Below, piece by piece: positions 30,640 through 38,001 of a DNA stretch of 38,716 nucleotides. The translations under genes and the position numbers were made by a program. Each line of letters starts with the position of its first letter. Position 1 is the first letter of the stretch. Source of the DNA: a virus; IMG/VR virus record IMGVR_UViG_3300012037_000001, positions 1-38,716 of that record, one strand, 5' to 3'. The notes under the pieces are model-generated. The model did no database searches and was not told the DNA's origin. It was given only the letters and a program-made list of their open reading frames with translations.

Positions 30640-30678
30640 GGCGTTTTTAAAACGCCTATTTAATAATCCCTATCTTTG
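30640..30678 (+). promoter_or_regulatory. TATCTTTG promoter box with overlapping palindrome
   Basis: TATCTTTG (30671-30678) is a perfect TAnnTTTG -7 box. The 17-bp palindrome GGCGTTTT-T-AAAACGCC (30640-30656) covers the -33 position, where the TTG is replaced by TTT/TTA. This looks like an operator-controlled promoter; the palindrome could also act as a terminator for the tape measure transcript. Confidence 0.55.
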
Positions 30679-30683
30679 GCCTT

Positions 30684-30820
30684 GCCTAGCAGCATTACTA
30701 TCATACTCTCTTATGCCCATTTCTCCACAGATCGACACGTTGGATGCCCCTCCCCGCAAAAGGATGGGGGCGAACTCGTAAGGGGGAGTATGCTTGCTAG
30801 GCTCATCCAGCGTGTTTTTT
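30684..30820 (+). ncRNA. Candidate pseudoknotted or switching RNA with T-run
   Basis: Starts about 6 bases after the TATCTTTG box. Pairing 1: GCCTAGCA+GCAT (30684-30695) with ATGC+T+TGCTAGGC (30790-30802), 12 bp with one bulge. Pairing 2: ACACGTTGGATG (30735-30746) with CATCCAGCGTGT (30804-30815), 12 bp with one G-T, directly followed by six T (30815-30820). The two cross, so they form a pseudoknot or exclude each other. An inner stem GCCCCT/GGGGGC (30746-30771) competes with CTCCCC (30750-30755) / GGGGAG (30783-30788). No ORF lies inside. No known RNA family is recognised. Confidence 0.6.
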
Positions 30821-30833
30821 AATTCCCTTTATT

Positions 30834-31052
30834 ATGCCTAGCAGAAACGAGTCTCCACTGGAGACGCTACTCTTTAGCATCGCCGGCGTCGCCATTGACG
30901 AAGATTCCCAGATGGAAACACGGCGCATTGCACTCTCCATTCTTTACCGATATCTTGCCTCGGTATTATTAACTCCCGAGGAGAAAAGTGCTGACCCTTC
31001 CCTTGACCGCATCGATAAGATTATTGAGGAAAAGAAGCAGTCGGTAAGTTGA
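30834..31052 (+). CDS. Unknown 72-aa protein downstream of the structured RNA
   Basis: 72 residues. Helical: SPLETLLFSIAGVAIDEDSQ, METRRIALSILYRYLASVLL, DPSLDRIDKIIEEKKQSV. It starts 14 bases after the T-run at 30820 and is closed by a strong terminator, so it forms its own small transcription unit with the structured RNA as 5' leader. The function is unknown; a regulator or moron-type gene inside the tail operon is plausible. Confidence 0.6.
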   Translation: MPSRNESPLETLLFSIAGVAIDEDSQMETRRIALSILYRYLASVLLTPEEKSADPSLDRIDKIIEEKKQSVS

Positions 31053-31069
31053 ATACGATGCCCGAATTA

Positions 31070-31106
31070 AGCCCCGCCACGATCAACCGTGGCGGGGCTT
31101 TTCTTT
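31070..31106 (+). terminator. Terminator after the small moron-like unit
   Basis: Perfect 12-bp stem AGCCCCGCCACG/CGTGGCGGGGCT (31070-31081 with 31088-31099), 6-nt loop ATCAAC, then TTTTCTTT. One of the strongest in the window. Confidence 0.9.
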
Positions 31107-31126
31107 GCCCATTAACGTCCTTCCCT

Positions 31127-31146
31127 TGCACCTGCGGCCGCGCCCA
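31127..31146 (+). repeat. Dispersed GC-rich 20-bp repeat, copy d
   Basis: TGCACCTGCG followed by GCCGCGCCCA, with the AACGTCCTT box 13 bases upstream (31114). Together with copy c it defines a combined AACGTCCTT + 20-mer leader. Confidence 0.75.
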
Positions 31147-31147
31147 T

Positions 31148-31194
31148 ATTGTGGTTCATTACGATTCAATTACCTGAACCGTCTAACCCACAAT
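31148..31194. promoter_or_regulatory. Nested inverted repeat upstream of the tail gene at 31204
   Basis: Outer arms ATTGTGG (31148) and CCACAAT (31188), inner arms GGTTCA (31153) and TGAACC (31175). An operator or a structured leader 10 bases before the ATG. Confidence 0.45.
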
Positions 31195-31203
31195 ACCCCA
31201 TTC

Positions 31204-31662
31204 ATGAATAAGGAAATCACTAACCTCGGCACCGACAACCTCAAGCGGGTGCTCGCCTTCCTGCTAATGATCAGCTTCGCGATCAAGGAACTCATTGAAA
31301 ACTTCACCTTCGCCAAGGCGGTAGAGCTGGGCTTTAAGCTGGCCCAGAATCAGGACCTGCTGACCGTCAGCACGGTCGCCCTGGCGGAACTGCGCGACCT
31401 TGATGTCTTCGAGACAGAAGACGTGATCAAGTTCATCGGCATCAATTTCGACCTGGAAAACGACAGCCTGGAACAGCGCATTGAGGAAGCCCTCGACATC
31501 ATCCCTGAAGCCTACGCCCTGATCCTCGCCAACCTTGCCCTCTACGGGAAAGTCAATCGCATTGTCACGAATTGGGGCAAGGTCACTGAGGCCCAGGTCA
31601 AAGACCTGCAAGGCCGATTTGACGTGGCGACCCGCTTGGCCGGCGGGAAACGGGGCAATTAA
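31204..31662 (+). CDS. Probable tail assembly protein, 152 aa
   Basis: 152 residues from ATG 31204. Helical: TDNLKRVLAFLLMISFAIKE, LIENFTFAKAVELGFKLAQN, NDSLEQRIEEALDIIPEAYA, LILANLALYGKVNRIVTNWG. The stop overlaps the next start (TAATG). Size and helical nature recall tail assembly chaperones, but it lies after the tape measure gene rather than before it, and no frameshift register links it to the next gene. Kept as an unnamed tail-cluster protein. Confidence 0.6.
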   Translation: MNKEITNLGTDNLKRVLAFLLMISFAIKELIENFTFAKAVELGFKLAQNQDLLTVSTVALAELRDLDVFETEDVIKFIGINFDLENDSLEQRIEEALDIIPEAYALILANLALYGKVNRIVTNWGKVTEAQVKDLQGRFDVATRLAGGKRGN

Positions 31663-32453
31663 TGACTGCCATCACCTGCGGCAGCTTCTACCAGGAGCTG
31701 CCGACCAGCTGGGAAGAAGCCGGGCCAATTGCGTGGGAGCTCCTGCGCGACTTGGCCCGGCATCCGCCCGGCGAGGGAAAGCTGAAAGCCCTGCGCCGAC
31801 TGTGCCAGCTGACAAGCAGCGACTTCGCCAGGTTCACGCCTGACGATGTCGCGGCCCTGGCGGCGGGCACGGAATGGCTCGACGTTGGCACCGCCCTAGA
31901 CGTGCCAATTAAGCAGATGATGCGCTGCCGCTGGCGGGTTTATCACTGGCCTGGCTACCAATTCGTCGATGGCCAAGCCCTGGCCTACGCCTACGCTGAC
32001 GAGTATTACGAGGAAGCCATTCAGGGCGACGCGAAGGGCTCGGCGGAAGCTACGCGGAACCTGCTGGCCACCCTAGCGCGGCCCATGCGTGGCCTGGAAC
32101 GTCAGCCGATTATCAGTCGCGCAGACATCGAAGCGAGGGGCGAACGCTTCCGCAAGATGCCGCCCGAATGGTACGCGCAAGCATTGATGTACTGGACTGG
32201 CGTGAAGCTCGCTATTCACGAAACCTATGGTGATTACCTGTTCACGAAAGAGGACAGCGGACCACCTTCTACTGCGCCCACCTTCAGCTGGTTCACCTGG
32301 TTTCGAGACATTGCTACGGAGGGAGCGTTCGGTGATTTAGCCGCCGTACACCGCGCCGATTTTCACGACATCTGCCAGCACCTGGTGACCCGCGAAGGTC
32401 GCCGCCGCGACCAGGAACGAGCCATGGAAACGGCGCGGAATCAACACAAATAA
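31662..32453 (+). CDS. Unknown tail-cluster protein, 263 aa
   Basis: 263 residues. N-terminal half: CGSFYQELPTSWEEAGPIAW, KLKALRRLCQLTSSDFARFT; middle: VDGQALAYAYADEYYEEAIQ, NLLATLARPMRGLERQPIIS; C-terminus: VKLAIHETYGDYLFTKEDSG, WFTWFRDIATEGAFGDLAAV and a charged tail. It resembles proteins found next to tail genes in Bacteroidota siphophages that I know only as hypotheticals. One base separates it from the next gene. Confidence 0.6.
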   Translation: MTAITCGSFYQELPTSWEEAGPIAWELLRDLARHPPGEGKLKALRRLCQLTSSDFARFTPDDVAALAAGTEWLDVGTALDVPIKQMMRCRWRVYHWPGYQFVDGQALAYAYADEYYEEAIQGDAKGSAEATRNLLATLARPMRGLERQPIISRADIEARGERFRKMPPEWYAQALMYWTGVKLAIHETYGDYLFTKEDSGPPSTAPTFSWFTWFRDIATEGAFGDLAAVHRADFHDICQHLVTREGRRRDQERAMETARNQHK

Positions 32454-32454
32454 T

Positions 32455-32910
32455 ATGCTCACCGAATACGCGCAATACAAGAACTACTTTCGTCAGCTCG
32501 CCGCTGACCACGTCGCCATCAACGACTTCGTGTTCGGTGGGAGCGACCGGATCATTAGCCGCCGCAATAGCAAGATCAACTACCCTTGCCTGTGGCTGAC
32601 GACACCGACTGAAGTGCGGAAGCCGGACGGCCACAAAATGTACGACACCCTGATCGTTATCCTGACGAACGTGCGCCAAGACCACGAAGAGGAAGACGAG
32701 GTAAGCGAGCAAATGAAGGTAATTGCTAATGATATCTATCTTCGCCTGAAGGAAGACGCCAATAAGGGGCTGTTCAATTTCGGATATAGCGACGTTGCAT
32801 TGCAGCCCAAGTTCCGAGCAGGTTCGGAGAACGATACCGGGTGGTCGATTGATTGCGATATCACCTTCGGCGATGGCGATTGCTATGACCCCGAAAAATT
32901 CAGAGCATAG
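32455..32910 (+). CDS. Tail terminator/completion-like protein
   Basis: 151 residues: LTEYAQYKNYFRQLAADHVA, KINYPCLWLTTPTEVRKPDG, DTLIVILTNVRQDHEEEDEV, SEQMKVIANDIYLRLKEDAN, SIDCDITFGDGDCYDPEKF. The alpha-beta layout with a central strand followed by a long helix and final strands resembles tail terminator or neck-completion proteins. The stop is directly followed by the next ATG. Family not certain. Confidence 0.58.
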   Translation: MLTEYAQYKNYFRQLAADHVAINDFVFGGSDRIISRRNSKINYPCLWLTTPTEVRKPDGHKMYDTLIVILTNVRQDHEEEDEVSEQMKVIANDIYLRLKEDANKGLFNFGYSDVALQPKFRAGSENDTGWSIDCDITFGDGDCYDPEKFRA

Positions 32911-34392
32911 ATGGCCATTACTATTTTCACCGCTCCGCGCAGCCCTGCGCTAAGCCAGGACGACAATTACGTAGTACTCGAAACAGACATCCCGACCGCT
33001 TCCGCGCGGCCGGGCTTTCTCGTTTCCGGAATCGGCGCGAACACGAATGTGCTGCGCCTGCGCTGGGGCACGACGCTGGTGGAAATGACGTTTGTCGCGA
33101 ACCCCACCAGCCCCCTCGAACTACGATCTGCCCTGAACCAAACCGCCGAAGAGTTCTATCCCCAGCTGATGGAGGGCTTGTTTTCTGTGCCGGCCATCGA
33201 GTCGGCGTTCATCATTACGCTGACGGCGACCGGCGTATTGCTTACGCTGCGCGGCATCCCCAACGGGGCTTTGCTTGCTGGAAGTTCGGGTGTCACGGTG
33301 ACTGTTTTCGGGGTGGGGGCGACGGCCAGGCCCAACCTCTCGGCGATGGTCAGCGTCTACCAGGTCGGCCGGGTGGCTCCGCTGGTGCGCCTGGAAGGCA
33401 CGTATAACCCTGCCGGATTTACCGAAATTAATTTCGCTAATCTGTTGCCTGTGCAGGTCGGCTTACCCAACGCCAGCCTGATGGCGGGCGGGAATTATGG
33501 CGTAGAAACGCCCGGAGGATTCGCCGAGTTCTTCTTCAGGTACGCAGACCAATATGGTAGCCCGCCTCAGCCTGAACGCCTGACGAAATCGGCAAACTTC
33601 GCTGTCGTTGCGGGCGGTAGTGCTGGCGGATCCCGGCTGCGGTGGGGCGCGAGTGGGAGCATCCAGCTTTGCCATGCGTATTTCAATAGTCAAGATCAGT
33701 TTTTCTCGAAGCCCATCGGTCGGCAGCAACCAGACTGGGTATATCTCTACGTCAATGCGGCGACCGCCACGACGGTATTCGTTACTGTGACCTTTTCTGA
33801 TGGCACGACGGCAGAGCGTCAGGTGTCGGCATCGGTCGCCCTGGCGAAGGGTTTGCATGCCTTCCCCAGCGGGCCACTGCAAACTGCCATCGCCAGCGTT
33901 ACCGGGGCCGACACCAAGTTGGCGGTTCGCTACACCTTCGAGCTGCGCAGCCTTGGCCCCAGCGTCACCTACGATTTGCTTCCAGATTTTCACCCCTGGC
34001 AGGTGGTACTTGCCTACGACAATGGCGCGGGCGGCATCGAAACCGTGGCCATGCGAGGCATCGCAGAGCGTGGCTATCGCGTAGAGGCCAGTACTTTTAG
34101 GCGGGCGCAAACGCGGGTGCAGGGATCTGATGAAGGGAGCATAGTGACCTACGACGCAGAGGGCGCATTCTCGCACCGCCTCCGATCTGGCTATTACCCA
34201 GCTGACTACATTGAGCACCTTCGCGCCCTGATGCTGGGGCGGGTCTGGCTGGTCGACACCCTTGCGCGTCGCTTCGTGGCCGTCCAGATTGATGGTCGAA
34301 GCCTTTCCCTCACGACTGACGACGACGACCTGCATGCACTAGAGTTCACCATCACCAGTGCGACGCCAGACAGAGGCGCACACAATTTCTAA
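32911..34392 (+). CDS. Tail protein (distal tail or tip component), 493 aa
   Basis: 493 residues, almost entirely beta: SQDDNYVVLETDIPTASARP, LRLRWGTTLVEMTFVANPTS, ARPNLSAMVSVYQVGRVAPL, HPWQVVLAYDNGAGGIETVA, RVEASTFRRAQTRVQGSDEG. The C-terminal part with LAYDNGAGGIETV and the HLRALMLGRVWLVDT...LEFTIT end is a pattern I know from tail genes of Bacteroidota phages. It is the first of a run of large tail-tip genes after the terminator protein. Confidence 0.68.
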   Translation: MAITIFTAPRSPALSQDDNYVVLETDIPTASARPGFLVSGIGANTNVLRLRWGTTLVEMTFVANPTSPLELRSALNQTAEEFYPQLMEGLFSVPAIESAFIITLTATGVLLTLRGIPNGALLAGSSGVTVTVFGVGATARPNLSAMVSVYQVGRVAPLVRLEGTYNPAGFTEINFANLLPVQVGLPNASLMAGGNYGVETPGGFAEFFFRYADQYGSPPQPERLTKSANFAVVAGGSAGGSRLRWGASGSIQLCHAYFNSQDQFFSKPIGRQQPDWVYLYVNAATATTVFVTVTFSDGTTAERQVSASVALAKGLHAFPSGPLQTAIASVTGADTKLAVRYTFELRSLGPSVTYDLLPDFHPWQVVLAYDNGAGGIETVAMRGIAERGYRVEASTFRRAQTRVQGSDEGSIVTYDAEGAFSHRLRSGYYPADYIEHLRALMLGRVWLVDTLARRFVAVQIDGRSLSLTTDDDDLHALEFTITSATPDRGAHNF

Positions 34393-34397
34393 CGATC

Positions 34398-36107
34398 ATG
34401 CTGAAACTGTACATCAACGATGGCCTGGTCGATCTACCTCCCGACGTGGCCATCACCATCAAGCGTAGCAACCCGGCCTACATGGGGGAAGATGTGAACG
34501 TGATCAAAAGTACCTTCTCCTTCCCTTTCACCCTGCCGCTTTCTGCGCGAAACAGGGAGATACTTGGCTTCCCTGATCGCCTGGACAACGCTGCTACGCT
34601 GCCCGAAAATATGCCCGCCTACCTGGTTGCAGGGGCGGGCACCTTGCTGAAGGGACTGGTGACAGTCCAGGCAGCGACCCGCACCACCGCGAAGGTTTTC
34701 TTCTATAATAACCCCCTGGCTGATCTCGCGAAGCAGTACATCGACGACACCGACCAGGGCGTTTTCCAGGCCAGCAGCGAGGCTGACCTGGCCACCCGCA
34801 TGAAGTTCACCGCCGAGAATCCGCTCGAACAGGATTTCATATTTTGCCCTGTGTACAACTTGGCCCTGCGCGACGATGACGAGTTCATACCACCCGTCAG
34901 CGACTTCATGAATAGCTGGAACTATGATGGCCAGCGTTTCATTACTGCGTTTCATGTCGCGCCTTTCCTTCGCGTTGCGCCGATGTTGCGCAAGGCCATC
35001 GAAGCGGGAGGGTTCACCTTCACGGATGGCTTCCACGTCACACCCGAATTACAACGTCAGATACTGATCACGAACCGATCGCTACGTTTTGAGACCGCGC
35101 TGAGCTTGCGCATCCCCCTGAAGATGTGCCTGCCGAAAACGAGTATTACCGACTTACTGAAAAGCCTTTGCCGCACCTACTGCCTGGCACCCTTCACCGA
35201 TCTGAATGGTACCCACATAGACCTTAGCCCGCTGGGGCCTCTGGTCAATGGCCCCATCGCTCGCGACTGGAGTGCGTACACAGAAGATGATTATGAACGC
35301 CAGTCCGCTGGCGCAAACGTGGCGCGATATGAGTGGGGGGAGGAGGCGCATACCCTGACCTACTACTTCAGTACCTGGTCGCAGGATCACCCGGTCCCGG
35401 TCCTGACCGTGGCAGACTTCGTCAACGAATCAAACCAGATAATCCAGATCCCGAACAATCAGGTCTACTACTTTCATGGCCGTAGTGCGGTGTCTATCCC
35501 GAAGCGGATCCCGGGCCTGTTGGGGCGGGAATTCCAAAACAGTTTCGGGTATATCGAAAACCCGGGCGGGGGAGAGACAGTCTCCCCTTCGCTACTGCCA
35601 GCGCAGACACACATCGTGTACAGCTTCCCCAGTAATGGCGACGAAATCGTATTGCCTACTGTGTCCATGCAGGTGGTAGGAATAGAGACCGCACCCTTCG
35701 AGGTACCCGTCGCGTTCGGCGAAATCACCAGCCAGACGGGGGAGATTGTGGGGCAGCTATCGTTCTATCGTGGAATGCGGACGACCCGAAACGGGCAGCG
35801 GTTCCCCATGTCGAACCACGCGCCGAGCAACGCCTTTTTCCGCAAGCTGCCTGAAGACAACGTAAGCCTGAACTGGCTTGGGCCGAACGGCCTCTACGAG
35901 CAATGCTGGAAGGAGTGGGATGGGATGCTACGACGTGCCAGCGTGGTGAAGCGTCGCTTCCTGCTACCCCTTACTGAGCTGATCGGCTTCGACTTTCGCG
36001 ATAAGGTGCGCGCTGGTAATCGTAATTACTTCGTTCGCGATATGGAATTCACGGTGTCAGCGAAGGGGGTGAGCCCAACGACTTGCACGCTGGTTACTGT
36101 ATCTTAG
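34398..36107 (+). CDS. Tail tip / baseplate-hub-like protein, 569 aa
   Basis: 569 residues. The N-terminus MLKLYINDGLVDLPPDVAIT, then GEDVNVIKSTFSFPFTLPLS and ARNREILGFPDRLDN, is a conserved start in tail proteins of Bacteroidota phages. The remainder alternates beta domains (GLVTVQAATRTTAKVFFYNN, PFLRVAPMLRKAIEAGGFTF) and ends with RNYFVRDMEFTVSAKGVSPT. Probably the tail hub or fibre-attachment protein. Followed by an inverted repeat around its stop (36106-36128). Confidence 0.7.
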   Translation: MLKLYINDGLVDLPPDVAITIKRSNPAYMGEDVNVIKSTFSFPFTLPLSARNREILGFPDRLDNAATLPENMPAYLVAGAGTLLKGLVTVQAATRTTAKVFFYNNPLADLAKQYIDDTDQGVFQASSEADLATRMKFTAENPLEQDFIFCPVYNLALRDDDEFIPPVSDFMNSWNYDGQRFITAFHVAPFLRVAPMLRKAIEAGGFTFTDGFHVTPELQRQILITNRSLRFETALSLRIPLKMCLPKTSITDLLKSLCRTYCLAPFTDLNGTHIDLSPLGPLVNGPIARDWSAYTEDDYERQSAGANVARYEWGEEAHTLTYYFSTWSQDHPVPVLTVADFVNESNQIIQIPNNQVYYFHGRSAVSIPKRIPGLLGREFQNSFGYIENPGGGETVSPSLLPAQTHIVYSFPSNGDEIVLPTVSMQVVGIETAPFEVPVAFGEITSQTGEIVGQLSFYRGMRTTRNGQRFPMSNHAPSNAFFRKLPEDNVSLNWLGPNGLYEQCWKEWDGMLRRASVVKRRFLLPLTELIGFDFRDKVRAGNRNYFVRDMEFTVSAKGVSPTTCTLVTVS

Positions 36108-36128
36108 GGCTTTGAATCTCAAAGGCCT
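36106..36128 (+). terminator. Weak hairpin at the end of the tail tip gene
   Basis: AGGGCTTTGA-ATC-TCAAAGGCCT, 9 of 10 pairs, overlapping the TAG stop. No T-run follows, so attenuation or mRNA processing rather than strong termination. Confidence 0.4.
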
Positions 36129-36157
36129 CTAAGAACGAACGTCTCACCTTGCTTTCC

Positions 36158-36919
36158 ATGAAACAGATTACACTGCCAGTATCCGGCCTGACTTGGGCGG
36201 TCATGCGTCACAGATATGGACCCGGCGTTATCCGCCTGCATCGAAATGATCTGCGCAGGCGAGAGCTGATGCACGTTGGTACCACGAACATCCACCTGGA
36301 GCGAAAACAGTATGCCCTTACCCACGCCGTCACGCTCGAAGTCAGTAGCCAGGAATATGACCACCTGGCAGGTCGCTTGCCTGAAGTAGGATTCTATCTC
36401 TACGCCCAGGACAAAAACAGGATGTCGGCGTTCGTATGGTCGCAGGTCACCGCCGGGCTACCTGCTCTGGCTGCGCTGAAAAACTATTACCTGCTGCGCG
36501 GGATTACTGACGACGAGCACGACATCGAGACGGCAGAGCGACAATGGAAGCGGTGGCGAAAAGAATATGAAAAAGAACGGGGCCCAAATACCCCGCATAA
36601 TGTCCCCCGTTTGGGCCCCGTTCTCTTGTCCGGGCGGCAAGCGGAAGTATTGGCTGCCAGATTAGTCAGTCTAGCAAAAGTGGTTTGCACTGGAATGGAC
36701 CCGCGATACTTGCAATCTATTCCCATTTGGGTGTTTTGCGACTTCACGACGATGACACACCAAGAGGTTGCGAACAAGTTTAAAAAAAACCGAAGGAGGG
36801 CAACAACAAGTGCGAGCCGATTTAGGGATTACCTTTCGCACCATTCCGAGCTTCGAACACTCGCCAGCTACTGCCTGAAGACGACGCTTGCCAAGCCAAC
36901 GCCCTCGGCTGCGTCCTAA
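36158..36919 (+). CDS. Unknown 253-aa protein in the tail cluster
   Basis: 253 residues from ATG 36158. N-terminal half beta-like (TLPVSGLTWAVMRHRYGPGV, TNIHLERKQYALTHAVTLEV), then basic helical (WKRWRKEYEKERGPNTPHN), and a C-terminal HTH-like region (FTTMTHQEVANKFKKNRRRA, TTSASRFRDYLSHHSELRTL). A 15-bp perfect inverted repeat (36574-36624) interrupts the coding sequence between the two halves. It could be a fusion of a tail-related N-terminus with a DNA-binding C-terminus; no family is recognised. Confidence 0.6.
   Translation: MKQITLPVSGLTWAVMRHRYGPGVIRLHRNDLRRRELMHVGTTNIHLERKQYALTHAVTLEVSSQEYDHLAGRLPEVGFYLYAQDKNRMSAFVWSQVTAGLPALAALKNYYLLRGITDDEHDIETAERQWKRWRKEYEKERGPNTPHNVPRLGPVLLSGRQAEVLAARLVSLAKVVCTGMDPRYLQSIPIWVFCDFTTMTHQEVANKFKKNRRRATTSASRFRDYLSHHSELRTLASYCLKTTLAKPTPSAAS
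36574..36624. repeat. 15-bp perfect inverted repeat inside the 253-aa gene
   Basis: AGAACGGGGCCCAAA (36574-36588) and TTTGGGCCCCGTTCT (36610-36624), 21-nt loop. On the minus strand the stem runs straight into TTTTTC, as in a leftward terminator; on the plus strand no T-run follows. Confidence 0.7.
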
Positions 36920-36951
36920 CGATTGCCAGCGAATAGCACGATTATTGTATC

Positions 36952-37686
36952 GTGTCATTTTCCATACCCAACATTGAGAGATATTTCGGAGCCAGCTTTG
37001 CGGGCTTGCAGCCGGTGGTCAAGGTCGTCGTGCCTGACGATGTGCTGAGCTTCAACGATGCTAATGCAGAGGCGGGCGTCACAGTGAAGCAAGGGAAACA
37101 GATATACACGCTCAAGGTGGAGCCACGAAGCGGTGTAGCGCAGGAGCAATTGCGGGGCGGGGTCCATGGTGATCATCACGAGCGTTCGCTCGCCTTCACC
37201 TTTCGACATAACCGCCAGGAGCTGGTGGACCTGCGCGCCAGCTGCATGAATCAGCGAGTACACGTGATCTTCACTGACGCGAATTGCACCACCTACCTAT
37301 ATACGAACCTGCGCCTTCGCGCTGCGGATGCGACGAGCGAGACGGCAGTCACGTCGCTACGCTTCGAGGGTAGCAGCGTACAACCCACCAGCTTCGTGCA
37401 AGGGGTGATCTTACCGCCCGCGCCCAGCCCCGAAATAGACGAAGACAATACTGGCATCGACGAAACGCCCGACGGTATCGACACCTCCGGCGGCATCGAT
37501 GGCGGTGCCGCAGACGTAGATCTGGGTGGCCCGACTGATGGCGGAGACGGCGGGGACGGCGGCGGCGATGGGGGCGACGGCGATGCGGGCACGGACGTTG
37601 GCCGGCTGCTTCAGCCCTCGACTGGCGACTACTTCACGCTGACCGTCACGGCTTGTGAAGGCCTACTACTCACGAAAATTACCTAG
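36952..37686 (+). CDS. Tail-tip protein with acidic Gly/Asp repeat, 244 aa
   Basis: 244 residues from GTG 36952. N-terminal folded part (residues 1-150) beta-rich: FGASFAGLQPVVKVVVPDDV, GVTVKQGKQIYTLKVEPRSG, SLAFTFRHNRQELVDLRASC. Residues 158-222 are strongly acidic and low complexity (DGIDTSGGIDGGAADVDLGG, DGGDGGDGGGDGGDGDAG), then a short hydrophobic end. The acidic Gly/Asp repeat looks like a flexible or calcium-binding linker. Role by context: tail tip. Confidence 0.6.
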   Translation: MSFSIPNIERYFGASFAGLQPVVKVVVPDDVLSFNDANAEAGVTVKQGKQIYTLKVEPRSGVAQEQLRGGVHGDHHERSLAFTFRHNRQELVDLRASCMNQRVHVIFTDANCTTYLYTNLRLRAADATSETAVTSLRFEGSSVQPTSFVQGVILPPAPSPEIDEDNTGIDETPDGIDTSGGIDGGAADVDLGGPTDGGDGGDGGGDGGDGDAGTDVGRLLQPSTGDYFTLTVTACEGLLLTKIT

Positions 37687-37689
37687 CGC

Positions 37690-38001
37690 ATGTCTCTAAT
37701 TATCCCACTCAAGACGGGTACCCGCGCGGACATTATCGCGATTGGTGTGGCGGGGACGGCTTGCCCTTCTGCCCTCTACCGCGCGACTGATCAGAAGGCG
37801 GTATGGTTCGGCGCGGAGGATGGAAGCCTGATTGGGCCCTTCATTACGGAGGCGAACGCGGGGCCTCAATTCTATGCCAGCTACGCGAACGATACAGAGG
37901 CGGCAAACAACAACGTGCCCCTCGGTGGCATATACTTTCTTACCCTGAGCAATACCTATGGCGGCATTGAGGGTACACCGAAAAAACGAACTGAACAATA
38001 A
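37690..38001 (+). CDS. Unknown 103-aa tail-cluster protein
   Basis: 103 residues: LIIPLKTGTRADIIAIGVAG, TACPSALYRATDQKAVWFGA, PLGGIYFLTLSNTYGGIEGT, basic end KKRTEQ. The stop overlaps the start of the fibre gene (TAATG), so it is probably a fibre chaperone or small structural partner. No family is recognised. Confidence 0.58.
   Translation: MSLIIPLKTGTRADIIAIGVAGTACPSALYRATDQKAVWFGAEDGSLIGPFITEANAGPQFYASYANDTEAANNNVPLGGIYFLTLSNTYGGIEGTPKKRTEQ

Noticed and set aside
30684-30820. Hammerhead or HDV-like ribozyme
   Set aside because: The conserved hammerhead core (CTGATGA, GAAA) is absent, and I could not place HDV-type P1/P2 pairings.
31645-31651. GGGAAAC near the end of the 152-aa tail gene as a tail-chaperone frameshift
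   Set aside because: The register is GGG AAA C, not G GGA AAC, so tandem -1 slippage is not possible.
33463-34335. 290-codon minus-strand ORF
   Set aside because: Antisense to the well-supported 493-aa tail protein; composition not protein-like.
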